Notes: generated from the sequence alone by a model not told the origin. A stretch of 64,000 nt of DNA from Desulforhabdus amnigena (GCF_027925305.1 NZ_BSDR01000001.1:3189001-3253000), one strand, 5' to 3'. Numbered from the stretch's first letter, positions 26,016 through 34,227 are shown. Translations and numbers: made by a program.

Positions 26016-26449
26016 CGTCTCGATACCTTCCGGTGATACCTGTGTAGAAATTCCTCCACGAACCGGCAGGCGGCCTGCCGGTCGGAGCAGAAAAACACCG
26101 GGATGCCGAAGTCGACGACGATGGAAAGCAGAGCTCCCAGGACGGCGTTGGGATGCGCTCCGGAGCGGTAGCGGCCTCCGAGGATGTCCCGGAGATCCGC
26201 TTCCACCACGACGCACGCGGCGTCGTACTCGCAGAGACGGCGCAGCTCCCTGGTGAACCGCTTGCGGGATCGGATGACGGTGGAGACGAAATCCTCGAGA
26301 GTCTTTCGCTCCACCGCCACGGAATCCTCATGCCCTTCGATGGAGTAATCCCCGGCGGGGAGGGCGCGGCGGACGACCTCCGTGCAACCGGATTCGAAGG
26401 TGTAGGGCTCCTGCTCCCGCGTGTCGACGACGACGGTGACCCGGTTCAC
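25985..26449 (-). CDS. ERCC4/XPF-type nuclease domain protein
   Basis: A 154-residue single-domain protein with the ERCC4 signature: VVDTREQEPYTF (Asp9, Arg11, Glu12), AGDYS (Asp34) and VERKTLEDF (Glu47-Arg48-Lys49). Relatives cut branched DNA such as flaps and forks. No HhH2 domain is fused, so a partner may supply DNA binding. It overlaps the RecD2-like gene start by 31 bp and lies 1 bp from the DUF669-like gene, inside a tight recombination operon. Confidence 0.85.
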   Translation of the reverse strand: MNRVTVVVDTREQEPYTFESGCTEVVRRALPAGDYSIEGHEDSVAVERKTLEDFVSTVIRSRKRFTRELRRLCEYDAACVVVEADLRDILGGRYRSGAHPNAVLGALLSIVVDFGIPVFFCSDRQAACRFVEEFLHRYHRKVSRRCEQDQTTNP

Positions 26450-26450
26450 G

Positions 26451-26945
26451 TCAGAACGGGGCCAGGGCGTTGCGAGCCGCCGAGTCGTATTCGTCTCCGC
26501 CGTCTTCGAGCACGATGCGCCGGTTGATGTAGACGTTCTCGTTCTCGCCGCGCGTGCGCTTGGTGATCTCGAGCTTGACGTTGATGAGCTTTTCCAGGTT
26601 GGTCGGAAGCTCGGAGAGCTTGTCCAGGTTCAACCCGCAGGTGTGCAGGTCCGTCTTGAGCCACTTGATGTTCTCGCGGGTGGCCATGACGTTGTTGCGC
26701 CACAGGAGTCTTCCCCGGAACTTCGGGGCGAGGATGCGCAGCGTCCACTTGAGCATGGGGTTTCCCGAGGTCTGGGCCCGGGTCAGCTCCACCCGCTCGA
26801 CGTTCACCTGGTACTTGCCGTCCGGGATGGTCTCGAACTCGCGTTCCTCGACCTCGGCATGTGCGAAATCGTCGTCGAACTGCGCGAGGTCGATGTCCTC
26901 GTGGCCGCGAGGCTCGTCGAAATGTCCGTAGTCTTCGTTCTGCAT
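26451..26945 (-). CDS. DUF669-like phage protein, possible ssDNA-binding protein
   Basis: A 164-residue protein with an acidic N-terminus and a beta-barrel-like core (IPDGKYQVNVERVELTRAQT; NPMLKWTLRILAPKFRGRLL). This fits DUF669 phage proteins, which commonly sit beside Sak4-like ATPases and are thought to bind single-stranded DNA. The start at 26945 has GGAGG 8 nt upstream; a TTG-type extension is unlikely. The C-terminus is acidic with a terminal Phe (ALAPF), as in many SSBs. Confidence 0.75.
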   Translation of the reverse strand: MQNEDYGHFDEPRGHEDIDLAQFDDDFAHAEVEEREFETIPDGKYQVNVERVELTRAQTSGNPMLKWTLRILAPKFRGRLLWRNNVMATRENIKWLKTDLHTCGLNLDKLSELPTNLEKLINVKLEITKRTRGENENVYINRRIVLEDGGDEYDSAARNALAPF

Positions 26946-26969
26946 GGTCTGTTCCTCCATCTATGGGAT

Positions 26970-27749
26970 TTATTTACCGGCGGGTGCGGGCTTCTTGTCC
27001 TGCCCGTCCCCCGGTGCCGGCACCGACCGCGGGGCACTCGCCCTCGGCGCGGCCGCCGGCCTGTTGAACGCTTCAATGAAAGCCTGGAAATTGAGGTCGA
27101 TGGTGTCGGGAAGCCGTCCCGTGCGGTCGCCCGCCTCGTAGTGGGGGCTGGGCTTGGTGCGCATGACGCGGCGGTAGACCGGTTTGCCGCTCTCGTCGCT
27201 CGTCACTTCCAGATCGCAGAAGAGGATCAAATCGACCATGCCCAGCACGATTTTGCGGGCCTTGTCGGGGAGCGTCGGGATGATGCGGATGTACTTGCCG
27301 GTCCGCGTCTCGATTTCCTTTTCCTGGGAATGGGAGACCAGGAAAAGTCCATAGGGCAGGAAGGCCAGCTTGGTCAGAACACGGTGAAACTCGTTGTTGA
27401 TCAGCGCCCAGCCCTTGCCGTAGCCGAGATCGGACTCGTGTTCGATCTTGAATTTCGCGCAGATGTAGTCGCTGCACATCCGGTAGGCGTTGTCGACCGT
27501 GTCGAGAATGACGGTCTTGAACGGATGCTTGCCCTCGGCGATTTCGCCGCAGGCGGCCAGCAACTCTTCCCAGCTCCTGATGGGGACCTGGAAGACATCC
27601 AGCGAATTCAGCCCCGGTTCGGTGGCGAGAAACAGCGCGCCTTCGGACCGGGAACACCAGGTCGATTTGCCGATCTTGCTCGGGCCGTATACCAGCACCG
27701 TGAGATCGGCGTGATCCTGCTTGGGGGGACTTTTCTTCGTAGGCAACAT
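26970..27749 (-). CDS. Sak4-like RecA-family phage ATPase
   Basis: A 259-residue AAA_24-type NTPase. Walker A is VYGPSKIGKSTWC (about 20-32); FKTVILDTVDNAYRM is the Walker B region. The C-terminal 35 residues are a Pro/Ala-rich tail. Sak4-type proteins promote single-strand annealing recombination in phages and are regularly next to DUF669 and Cas4-like nuclease genes, as here. AAAGGAGAACCGAC precedes the ATG. Confidence 0.85.
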   Translation of the reverse strand: MLPTKKSPPKQDHADLTVLVYGPSKIGKSTWCSRSEGALFLATEPGLNSLDVFQVPIRSWEELLAACGEIAEGKHPFKTVILDTVDNAYRMCSDYICAKFKIEHESDLGYGKGWALINNEFHRVLTKLAFLPYGLFLVSHSQEKEIETRTGKYIRIIPTLPDKARKIVLGMVDLILFCDLEVTSDESGKPVYRRVMRTKPSPHYEAGDRTGRLPDTIDLNFQAFIEAFNRPAAAPRASAPRSVPAPGDGQDKKPAPAGK

Positions 27750-27774
27750 GTCGGTTCTCCTTTTCTATGGGGCC

Positions 27775-28791
27775 TCAAAAAGCCGAAGCCTCTTCGAACG
27801 AGGTCTCGTCCCGCAGCTCTTCGTGCGGGGGGACTTTGCGGTAAAAGTTCTCGATGACGTTCGGGCTGCCGTCGGCGCGGCAGAGCGGGAAATAGGCGCA
27901 GGACCGGCGGTAGTGGAAACAGAAGGCGGTGTTCTGGTAGAAGACGCCGCGTCGGCGCGCGTCGAGAAAGGCCTGGGTCAGTTCCCAGAGTTCGGACTGC
28001 AGGTTCTCGAACCGGTCACGGGAGAGATAAAGCATCTCCCGATGGAACATGCCCGGCTCGGTGTACTTGGCGGCCAGCCGTGCCTGGAACTCGTCGTCGC
28101 TCTCCGTCAGTCTGCGTTTGGCGTTGCTCTTGCCGGTCTTGGACTTTGCGATCAGATCGGCCCGCCGCGCCTCGAACTCGGCTTCGGTTTCACCGCGTCC
28201 CTGTTGCAGACGGGCCTTGACCAGGATGTTGTAGAGGACACCTGCGATGCGGATGCCGAGCGTCTGTTCCACGTAGCGGGAGTAAAGGACGATCTGGAAG
28301 TCGGTCCAGAGCCGCTCCAGGTAGTCCGCATCCACCTGCGAGGCGGTCTTGTGCTCGATCAGGAAATGCTCGTCGCCGATCCTGACGACGCCGTCGACCT
28401 TTCCGGCCAGCACGAAGCTTCTGGATGAAGCGCCGGTGGCCGGGTTGACGATGCCCCCCTCGAAGGTCTTTTCGAGGACGACGACATCGAATTCCTCGCT
28501 CGCATAGCAGGCCGCGTAGCCTTTCATCATCGCTGCGGCCAGGTGCCAGTCCCGCTTCTGGTCCTCCTCTTGTGCGCGGTTGGGGTAGGTCCGGTCGATG
28601 AAATCGAGGACGGCCCCCAGGTCCCTGCCGCCGTGCCAGATCTCCAGGCACTTGTGGATCACCGTGCCGAAGGCCAGGTTGTGGTCCCGTTCCAGGGGAA
28701 CCAGTTCCTGGATGTAGCGCCACTCGCATGCCTTGCGGCAATTGCGGAACAGGCTCCACATCGAATAGGTGGTGGTCGTTTTCGATTCCAT
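27775..28791 (-). CDS. Cas4/AddB-like PD-(D/E)xK exonuclease
   Basis: A 338-residue nuclease. His46 (FGTVIHKCLE), Asp133 (GKVDGVV), Glu146-His-Lys148 (IEHKTAS) and QIVLYSRYVEQ form the RecB-type catalytic motifs. Cys18, Cys22, Cys291, Cys298 and Cys304 resemble the split 4Fe-4S ligand set of Cas4/AddB. A long insertion (about 200-250) separates the core from the C-terminal Cys cluster. Expected role: DNA end resection feeding the Sak4-like annealase. Its ATG overlaps the stop of the preceding gene. Confidence 0.85.
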   Translation of the reverse strand: MESKTTTTYSMWSLFRNCRKACEWRYIQELVPLERDHNLAFGTVIHKCLEIWHGGRDLGAVLDFIDRTYPNRAQEEDQKRDWHLAAAMMKGYAACYASEEFDVVVLEKTFEGGIVNPATGASSRSFVLAGKVDGVVRIGDEHFLIEHKTASQVDADYLERLWTDFQIVLYSRYVEQTLGIRIAGVLYNILVKARLQQGRGETEAEFEARRADLIAKSKTGKSNAKRRLTESDDEFQARLAAKYTEPGMFHREMLYLSRDRFENLQSELWELTQAFLDARRRGVFYQNTAFCFHYRRSCAYFPLCRADGSPNVIENFYRKVPPHEELRDETSFEEASAF

Positions 28792-29105
28792 CAGGCGGCC
28801 CCCGTGGCTTTGAGTTCGGGGCCGATCACCGGGCCGTCACCCACGCGTTCGACTTGGAAAGCCTCTTCGCCGAACTCTCGGGTGAGAAAACCGGTGAAGA
28901 TGCGGGCGATGGCGCGGCCGACCTCGGTCGCTGCATCCACGACGCAGGAGCGCTTGTGCGAATCCAGGCAGAAGGACGCGTCCAGCCGAACCAGCGACCG
29001 ACCGTGAAGGCTCTCGGCGGCGAGCACCGCCAGGAGCAGAGACTCCTCGATGTCCCGGATCGGGACCTTGGAGTCGAAGTTGTATCGGTAAAGTTCTCGG
29101 TTCAT
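28791..29105 (-). CDS. Small phage protein at the head of the recombination operon
   Basis: A 104-residue protein starting MNRELYRYNFDSKVPIRDIE. The ATG at 29105 has GGAGG 8 nt upstream. It contains ESLLLAVLAAESLHGRSLVR and CLDSHKRSCVVDAATEVGRA, suggesting a small alpha/beta fold. No family recognised. It is the first gene after promoter-like copy 5 and is coupled by overlap to the Cas4-like nuclease gene. Confidence 0.7.
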   Translation of the reverse strand: MNRELYRYNFDSKVPIRDIEESLLLAVLAAESLHGRSLVRLDASFCLDSHKRSCVVDAATEVGRAIARIFTGFLTREFGEEAFQVERVGDGPVIGPELKATGAA

Positions 29106-29208
29106 GATCTTGCCTCCGTTCCGTTCAGTAAGGTCTGTTGGAGGGCGCGCCCGGGCCGAATGCTTTCGGCGACCTCTCGGACGCCTTCCATGCATCCGAC
29201 CCGGTCAA

Positions 29209-29238
29209 TACCTACCGGAGGCGGACCCGGACCGTCGG
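29209..29238 (-). promoter_or_regulatory. Phage promoter-like element, copy 5
   Basis: TACCTACCGGAG-N13-GTCGG on the plus strand, about 104 bp upstream of the first gene of the recombination/replication operon and immediately 3' of the sigma factor gene. Confidence 0.65.
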
Positions 29239-29242
29239 ACGA

Positions 29243-29830
29243 TCAGAGGTAGTCCCTCAGACCGGCGTCTTCGAAGATCGCGCGCAACTTCTTGATGGAC
29301 TCGTAGATCGTCCCCCGCGGAACCCCGGTGTCGCGGGAGATCTCCGTGACGGTGTCGGTATCGAGACGGCGGCACAGCTCACGCAGCTCGGGCGGAAGTT
29401 TCTCGATTGCCTTGCGAACGTCGAGGGAGAGATCGCGCAACTCGGAGGCAGGGCGTGAAAGTCTGCCGGTGCGGCGCAGGTAATCCTCCTGATCGATGGT
29501 CTCCATGCGCTCGACGGAGCCGCCTTCCTCGTCTTCCAAGCGGTCGTTGAGCGAACAATTGCAGAGCCGGTAATCCCGCAGTCCGGCCTTCCGCGCCTCG
29601 ATGATGGTGGCGATCTTGTGTTCCACCACGCGGGCGATGAAGGTGTTGCGTTGGGCGCGGTCGGGGTTGTACTTGGGCAGGCGTTGGAGCAGGTCCATCA
29701 GCATCTCCTGCTCCAGGTCCTCGCGGTCGGACTCGGTGAAGCCCACCCGTCCGACCAGTTGTCTCGCCTTGTACTTGATGATCTGAACGGCATACTCGTC
29801 GATTCCTTCGTAGCGTTTGTCGAAACCCAT
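29243..29830 (-). CDS. Phage-encoded sigma-70-family RNA polymerase sigma factor
   Basis: A 195-residue protein with ECF-like two-domain layout. The region 2 analogue (SDREDLEQEMLMDLLQRLPK, YNPDRAQRNTFIARVVEHKI) covers about 33-75; a region 4 HTH (TVTEISRDTGVPRGTIYESI) lies at about 160-180, preceded by EKLPPELRELCRRL. The domains fit a sigma factor that could direct host RNA polymerase to phage promoters; a structurally similar non-sigma HTH protein cannot be excluded. The gene lies upstream of promoter-like copy 5 and is preceded by a structured leader. CTCAG rather than a strong ribosome-binding site precedes the ATG, hinting at translational control by that leader. Confidence 0.8.
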   Translation of the reverse strand: MGFDKRYEGIDEYAVQIIKYKARQLVGRVGFTESDREDLEQEMLMDLLQRLPKYNPDRAQRNTFIARVVEHKIATIIEARKAGLRDYRLCNCSLNDRLEDEEGGSVERMETIDQEDYLRRTGRLSRPASELRDLSLDVRKAIEKLPPELRELCRRLDTDTVTEISRDTGVPRGTIYESIKKLRAIFEDAGLRDYL

Positions 29831-29996
29831 CTGAGCCTCCTCGGGGCCGAGGAGGAGCTCGTGTGGGTGTCGACCTATGCCGGGACGACCGCTCTAAACG
29901 AAGCGAGCGGAGGTGTTGCGAGTACGCCGGTATCGGCGACACCCACAACGACCTCCGCTCTGCGGCCAGTCTGTTGTCTGGTGATGGACCGTGCTC
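29831..29996 (-). promoter_or_regulatory. Structured leader A, upstream of the sigma factor gene
   Basis: A 166-bp noncoding stretch. GTGTGGGTGTCG (29861-29872) can pair with CGACACCCACA (29937-29947), enclosing the hairpin CCGCTC/GAGCGG (29889-29910). GGCCGAGGAGGAGC/GAGCCTCCTCGG arms lie next to the start codon and could hide the ribosome-binding site. The minus-strand segment ACCAGACA...CGTTGTGGGTG is also found in leader B (about 36788-36841). Conservation between two non-homologous genes supports an RNA or protein-binding element. Confidence 0.5.
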
Positions 29997-30012
29997 TATG
30001 GCCGGGTCTGAA

Positions 30013-30345
30013 TCAGACCCGGACCGCGTCCGCCACGGTCATGCGGACGGGTAATCCGTTGTCGATCATCAGTTCCTGGATCGAGAGCGAACGCTCCCGG
30101 TCGAAGACCTCGAACAGCTCCGCCACCTTCTTTTTCAGAGCGAAGCCGTCGTTGCCGCGGGATTCGTTCGGTCCGTTGTCCTTGCCGAACAGAAACAGCC
30201 GCAGCACGGTGGGCGGGGGATCGAAGACCGGCTCGCCGTTTTGGACGCGCAGTCCCTCGATCCGCCCGTAGTTGATCTCCTGCATCAGCTCGACCAGGCG
30301 TTTCCTGGCAGGAGTCAGGGCCGCCTTTGTCACGACATCCGTCAT
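30013..30345 (-). CDS. Small phage protein of unknown function
   Basis: A 110-residue protein starting MTDVVTKAALTPARKRLVEL. AAAGGAGGTCCGGT precedes the ATG at 30345. It contains INYGRIEGLRVQNGEPVFDP and VLRLFLFGKDNGPNESRGN, a small mixed fold of the kind seen in phage regulatory proteins. No family recognised. Its stop lies in a perfect 9-bp hairpin (CCGGGTCTG/CAGACCCGG, 30002-30022). Confidence 0.7.
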   Translation of the reverse strand: MTDVVTKAALTPARKRLVELMQEINYGRIEGLRVQNGEPVFDPPPTVLRLFLFGKDNGPNESRGNDGFALKKKVAELFEVFDRERSLSIQELMIDNGLPVRMTVADAVRV

Positions 30346-30385
30346 ACCGGACCTCCTTTCGCGCACTTGGGCGCATCAACGAAAA

Positions 30386-30428
30386 GCCCCCTGGGAGGCG
30401 GGTCCGGCGAATGGACCTCCCAGGGGGC
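30386..30428 (-). terminator. Rho-independent terminator or attenuator
   Basis: A perfect 13-bp inverted repeat (GCCCCCTGGGAGG at 30386-30398, its complement at 30416-30428) with a 17-nt loop. On the minus strand it is followed by CTTTTCGTT. It lies 40 bp before the ribosome-binding site of the gene at 30345, so it may end the upstream operon or attenuate this one. Confidence 0.6.
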
Positions 30429-30652
30429 GTTCACCCGGATCATCCGGGCGTTTCTTCCAGGGTGAGGGTCTCGCCGGACCGTCACCCCTCTTTGGCGAAA
30501 TTTCGATCAGAGGGGCGGAACGGCCCGGCACGTCGATGGCGATGGGCAGGAAAATGCTGATATTTCAGGCGAATACCTGAGCTACAGAGAGGAAACTTTT
30601 TTTGATTTTTTTTCCGGATGCCCAGCGAAATTTCGCTGACTCGGAGAACAGA
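30429..30652. promoter_or_regulatory. Intergenic region with two CGAAATTTCG palindromes
   Basis: No gene seen. One palindrome (CGAAATTTCG, 30496-30505) sits within larger CCCCTCT/AGAGGGG arms. The other is a perfect 16-bp palindrome, CAGCGAAATTTCGCTG (30623-30638). A shared core 132 bp apart suggests a two-site operator for an unidentified repressor. Confidence 0.45.
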
Positions 30653-31714
30653 CTATTCGTCGGGGGAGATGAGGAAGAGTGCCTGCCAGCCCTTTCCGTC
30701 ATCCGTCAGGCGGAAGGGATCGCCTTCGATGCGGAAGAAGTCGCGCAGGTTGGCGGCGAGGAGTTCGCGGCGTTTCTGGTTTTTCCGGTCTGCCTTATTG
30801 CTGGTCCAGTCAAGAACCCCTCGCTCCTCGGCGAAGGTCTTGAGCAGATCCCATTGAACGGTGGGATCGCCGTTCTTCTTGTTGGCCATGCCCATCTGCG
30901 TGTAATTGAACACGCCTCCGGCCGTTTTCGCTTTGACCGAGACGGTATGCCCGTCCTTGAAGCGGATCGATACGTCTCTCCAGGTTGCATCCGGTGGTGT
31001 GGGGAAGAAGACCATGGAGTCTCCTTCCTTCGGCGATGGAAGATTGGAACTGCGGAATTGGGCCAGGACTTCATCGAGTGGACGAAGAAGCCGAAGTTGT
31101 CGCTTGTCACCGATGGCAACGCTTTCCGACAGGGACACGAAGCCAGACCGCTTGTCGGTCAGCCGCTTCTCCGCCTTCGCGGAGCAGAGTTCCCGTGTGG
31201 GAGACAAGAGAATGAACGGCGTGCTATTCCTCCCCAGGAGACCATCCACTGCCTCGCTGAAATCGTCGGGTTCGATCTGGATGGTCAGGTAGACCGGGAA
31301 ACGGTATCCGGCATATGGAGAGTAAACGCCGATGCGCGTCGTTCCGGGAAGATCGGTTCCCGCGTCGGTTTCTGCGATCAGGTCGAAGACCTTGGCGAGC
31401 GCCGTGTCGAGAGTCGGACGATCCAGCTCATAGACCACGATGTCGGATCGCTGCAGGACAAAAGTCTCGCATCCACGTTCGCACCTGCAGACGGCGACAA
31501 TGTCCTCCGGACCGTGCACGACCACTTCGTGCTCACAGCCACAGCCGCGTTGAACCATGCAGGGATGTGAAGACGCCAGTTTGCCGTTCGGACGAAGGAA
31601 GGCCTTCGCCGTCCCATAATCGTTCCCGAACCGGGCTTTCCACTCGGCATCCACCGCGGCCGCGCCGGGAACGGTTTCAAGTGTCTGCCAGAATCCGGTC
31701 GGCCTATTCCTCAT
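30653..31714 (-). CDS. Protein of unknown function with Cys-rich N-terminal segment
   Basis: A 353-residue protein starting MRNRPTGFWQTLETVPGAAA. CMVQRGCGCEHEVVVHG, then VCRCERGCETFV (about 52-85), gives six or more Cys in a likely zinc-binding unit. The remainder is globular, with SVKAKTAGGVFNYTQMGMAN near the C-terminus. The ATG lies 11 bp inside the end of the preceding gene, so the two are co-translated. It resembles no family I can name. Its position after lexA suggests a lysogenic function. Confidence 0.75.
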   Translation of the reverse strand: MRNRPTGFWQTLETVPGAAAVDAEWKARFGNDYGTAKAFLRPNGKLASSHPCMVQRGCGCEHEVVVHGPEDIVAVCRCERGCETFVLQRSDIVVYELDRPTLDTALAKVFDLIAETDAGTDLPGTTRIGVYSPYAGYRFPVYLTIQIEPDDFSEAVDGLLGRNSTPFILLSPTRELCSAKAEKRLTDKRSGFVSLSESVAIGDKRQLRLLRPLDEVLAQFRSSNLPSPKEGDSMVFFPTPPDATWRDVSIRFKDGHTVSVKAKTAGGVFNYTQMGMANKKNGDPTVQWDLLKTFAEERGVLDWTSNKADRKNQKRRELLAANLRDFFRIEGDPFRLTDDGKGWQALFLISPDE

Positions 31715-32870
31715 CGTCTTCCTGCTCGGCAAGGATGAATCCGCGCTTGGTGAGCCAGTCTTCGACCACGGAGGCGTCACTGTCCCTGGTGTACTGGGCG
31801 ATGTTCGATGGGCGGATGGTCACGGTCCGGGCCGTCTTGGAGTCGGTGAATTTCACCTGAAAGCTCGCCCGGATGATCCGTGCCTTCTGGGGCATGGTGC
31901 GGCCGCGCCCGGCGTAGGCGGCGAACACGTCGTTGGCCTTGCGTATCTCGGTCTCCTTCTCCGCGCCGCCCCAGAAAAACTGTATCTCCTTGAGCCGCAC
32001 CCATTCCATGCCGTCCACGTCCGTGCAAATGACGGAGGCATCTCCGTCGGTCCGGAGCGGCTCGAGCGTGTATTTGCCGGTCTCAGGGAAGAAATCCTCC
32101 TTGCTGAACACATGGCGGCCGAACTGCCGGCGGAAGAGGTCCTTTTCCCCTTTTCCACAAGCGTGCATTCGAATCTCGCCGATGGTCGGTTCGTAAACCA
32201 GCACGTCGTATTTCTCTGGACGGTAGAAGACGCTCGAAGCCTGACCGCCGTCGAGGCTGCCCTCACGCCGCAACGGATCACCGTGACGCACCAGAAACCA
32301 CACGGAATCCTTCTTGGGGTAAACGAAGACCTTCGATCCCCTGCCGCGCTTCTTCTTCTCGAACCAATCGTCGAGGTCCTTTTCCAGAGCCACGAGCGCT
32401 TTCGCTGTCGGCGGTTTGAACTTGGGGATCGGATGTGTATCGGTCTGAAAATACTCGAAGGACCGGGGCTTCAAGAGGTACTGCTCGGCGTGCTTGCGCT
32501 CGAGAAGGTCCTTGTTCTGCAGATAGACCTGAACGGCCACGTCGGCCGCGGTGGGGTCCGGGTTCCCGTCGAGAGAGATGCCGTTGTTCTCCGCCTCTTG
32601 GAGGAGGACGTCCATGGCTTCGGGCGTGGCCATCTCATGCACGAAGTAGAGTGCGTCGAGCAGGCCCTTCGGCGTGTCCGTATTCGGGTTCATGAGCACA
32701 TTGACGAGTTGGTCGTAGTCGATGCCGTCGGAGGCGGACGGCGGCGGCAACGTCAATCCTCTGCCGTCGAAGTAGGGCTTGTGAGGGTTCAGCAGAGCCA
32801 ACAGATGCTCACGCGCGATGGCCTTGAGGCCGTCGGCATGGGCAAAACGCCTGAGATTGTACGTCGCCAT
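31704..32870 (-). CDS. Protein of unknown function, partner of the Cys-rich protein
   Basis: A 388-residue protein starting MATYNLRRFAHADGLKAIAR, with AAGGAGGAACGAACG before the ATG. The N-terminal half is helical; the C-terminal half has KVFVYPKKDSVWFLVRHGDP and YDVLVYEPTIGEIRMHACGK, a beta-rich region. It ends in a highly acidic tail (EQEDDEE). It is downstream of the LexA-like repressor gene on the same strand and overlaps the next gene. Function unknown; a two-gene accessory module is inferred. Confidence 0.75.
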   Translation of the reverse strand: MATYNLRRFAHADGLKAIAREHLLALLNPHKPYFDGRGLTLPPPSASDGIDYDQLVNVLMNPNTDTPKGLLDALYFVHEMATPEAMDVLLQEAENNGISLDGNPDPTAADVAVQVYLQNKDLLERKHAEQYLLKPRSFEYFQTDTHPIPKFKPPTAKALVALEKDLDDWFEKKKRGRGSKVFVYPKKDSVWFLVRHGDPLRREGSLDGGQASSVFYRPEKYDVLVYEPTIGEIRMHACGKGEKDLFRRQFGRHVFSKEDFFPETGKYTLEPLRTDGDASVICTDVDGMEWVRLKEIQFFWGGAEKETEIRKANDVFAAYAGRGRTMPQKARIIRASFQVKFTDSKTARTVTIRPSNIAQYTRDSDASVVEDWLTKRGFILAEQEDDEE

Positions 32871-32891
32871 TCGTTCGTTCCTCCTTGTGCT

Positions 32892-33566
32892 TTATAGCCA
32901 GGCCGTTCCCGGCGTTTGCGTTTCCGAGCCGGGCCGCCTGACGGCGACGACCTTGCCGATGATGCGCAGCCCGTCGTCGGGCCCCACGGGGATCGGTCGA
33001 TGCTTCGGGTTTTCCGGTCTCAATTCAATTCTCTCGCCGCGGATATAAAGCCGCTTCACCGTGGCCTCGTCCTCTAACAACGCGACCACGATGTCACCGT
33101 TCTCCGCCACGGGCTGTTGTCGCACCACCACCAGGTCGCGCTCCCGGATTCCGGCGTCCACCATGCTGTCTCCGGTCACTTCCAGGGCGAAGCACCGGCC
33201 TGCCCGGGCGATCCCGCCTTCGACCAGCACCTTTCCGACGATGTTCTCCTCGGCCAAGATGGGCTGGCCGGCCGCCACCCGGCCGACGATGGGGACGGCC
33301 ACAAGATCGGAGATGTCGTCCTCGGGTTCGCGGACAATCGCAATTCCACGAGCCTTCCGGGGTTCGCGCTTCAGATAGCCCTTGCGGACAAGCTGGCTCA
33401 CCTGGCCGTGGGCGCTGGCGTGCGATATGCCGAGGATGTCCGCGAGTTCCTTCATGGTCGGGGGGAACCCCCGCCGGTTCGTGAAGAGGCGGATCTCCTT
33501 CAATGTACGGCGTTGCGGCTCGGTTATTTCCTGAACGGGGCGTCTGCCTCGCGGTCTTTGACTCAT
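32892..33566 (-). CDS. lexA: LexA-like self-cleaving repressor
   Basis: A 224-residue protein with an N-terminal winged helix (RRGFPPTMKELADILGISHA, about 31-50), an Ala99-Gly100 cleavage bond (GRVAAGQPIL), Ser134 (TGDSMVDAG) and Lys171 (EATVKRLY), the complete S24 peptidase dyad. In cells with active RecA it should cleave itself and derepress its targets, coupling prophage genes to DNA damage. The start at 33566 matches the domain start. The gene has its own strong promoter overlapped by a perfect operator dyad, implying autoregulation. It may be the prophage repressor rather than the host SOS regulator. Confidence 0.9.
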   Translation of the reverse strand: MSQRPRGRRPVQEITEPQRRTLKEIRLFTNRRGFPPTMKELADILGISHASAHGQVSQLVRKGYLKREPRKARGIAIVREPEDDISDLVAVPIVGRVAAGQPILAEENIVGKVLVEGGIARAGRCFALEVTGDSMVDAGIRERDLVVVRQQPVAENGDIVVALLEDEATVKRLYIRGERIELRPENPKHRPIPVGPDDGLRIIGKVVAVRRPGSETQTPGTAWL

Positions 33567-33657
33567 GTGTATCCTCAACCATCCAAATGGCTTATTTATG
33601 AACGCCAATGGCCGCAGGGCCCGGTCAGGGCAAACTACGGCCACATTACAGGCTGAT

Positions 33658-33686
33658 ATTATACGACCTGATAGGCATCAGGTCAA
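33658..33686 (-). promoter_or_regulatory. lexA promoter with overlapping operator
   Basis: On the minus strand, TTGACC (33681-33686), 17 bp, TATAAT (33658-33663). The spacer and -35 hold a perfect dyad, GACCTGAT (33665-33672) and ATCAGGTC (33677-33684) with a 4-bp centre, ideally placed for repressor binding. It is about 90 bp upstream of the lexA ATG. I found no second copy of the dyad. Confidence 0.75.
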
Positions 33687-33799
33687 TAGAAAAAATGTAC
33701 ATGAATCAGGAGGTTTGGGGATTGCCGGCGGGGATGAAAAGAGAGATCGGTGATCGGACGGGTGGATAGAGAGGCGTCCGGTTGCCCTGAGAGGGGGCG

Positions 33800-34227
33800 T
33801 CAGCTCATTCGCTCGGCGGTCAGCTTCGCCCACATCTTTCGTTGACGCGACCAGTGGGGAACTGCGGCAATGGGACGGACCTCTTTCTCCCGAAGCCGGT
33901 CACGCCCCTTGACCGTCCGGGGCAGGAAGAGAATCGCCTCTTGGATGTCCGGGGCCAGGTTGAGCAGGTTCATGATCTGGGTGATGCGTGCGCGCGTCAC
34001 ATAGCCGAGCCTGGCCAAATCGGCATAGTCCCGCACTTCGCCGCGCCGGACCAATCCGTCGAAGCGGATCGCCAAAGCCATCAACTTCGAGATGCGGGGC
34101 AGATTCCCCGGCTCGATGGTTCGGTCTACCTCGTGCGGATGGTTGTCGCTTTTCCTGCGGTTCTTTGGTTTGAAACTGAAGGAGATCTCCAGCCGGCTCA
34201 GTCCCGTTCCCTCGGATGCGGTATTTT

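Noticed and set aside
26021-26036. A possible seventh promoter-like element (ATACCTTCCGGTG) before the RecD2-like gene
   Set aside because: Two mismatches in the invariant box and no GTCGG at the required 13-bp distance.
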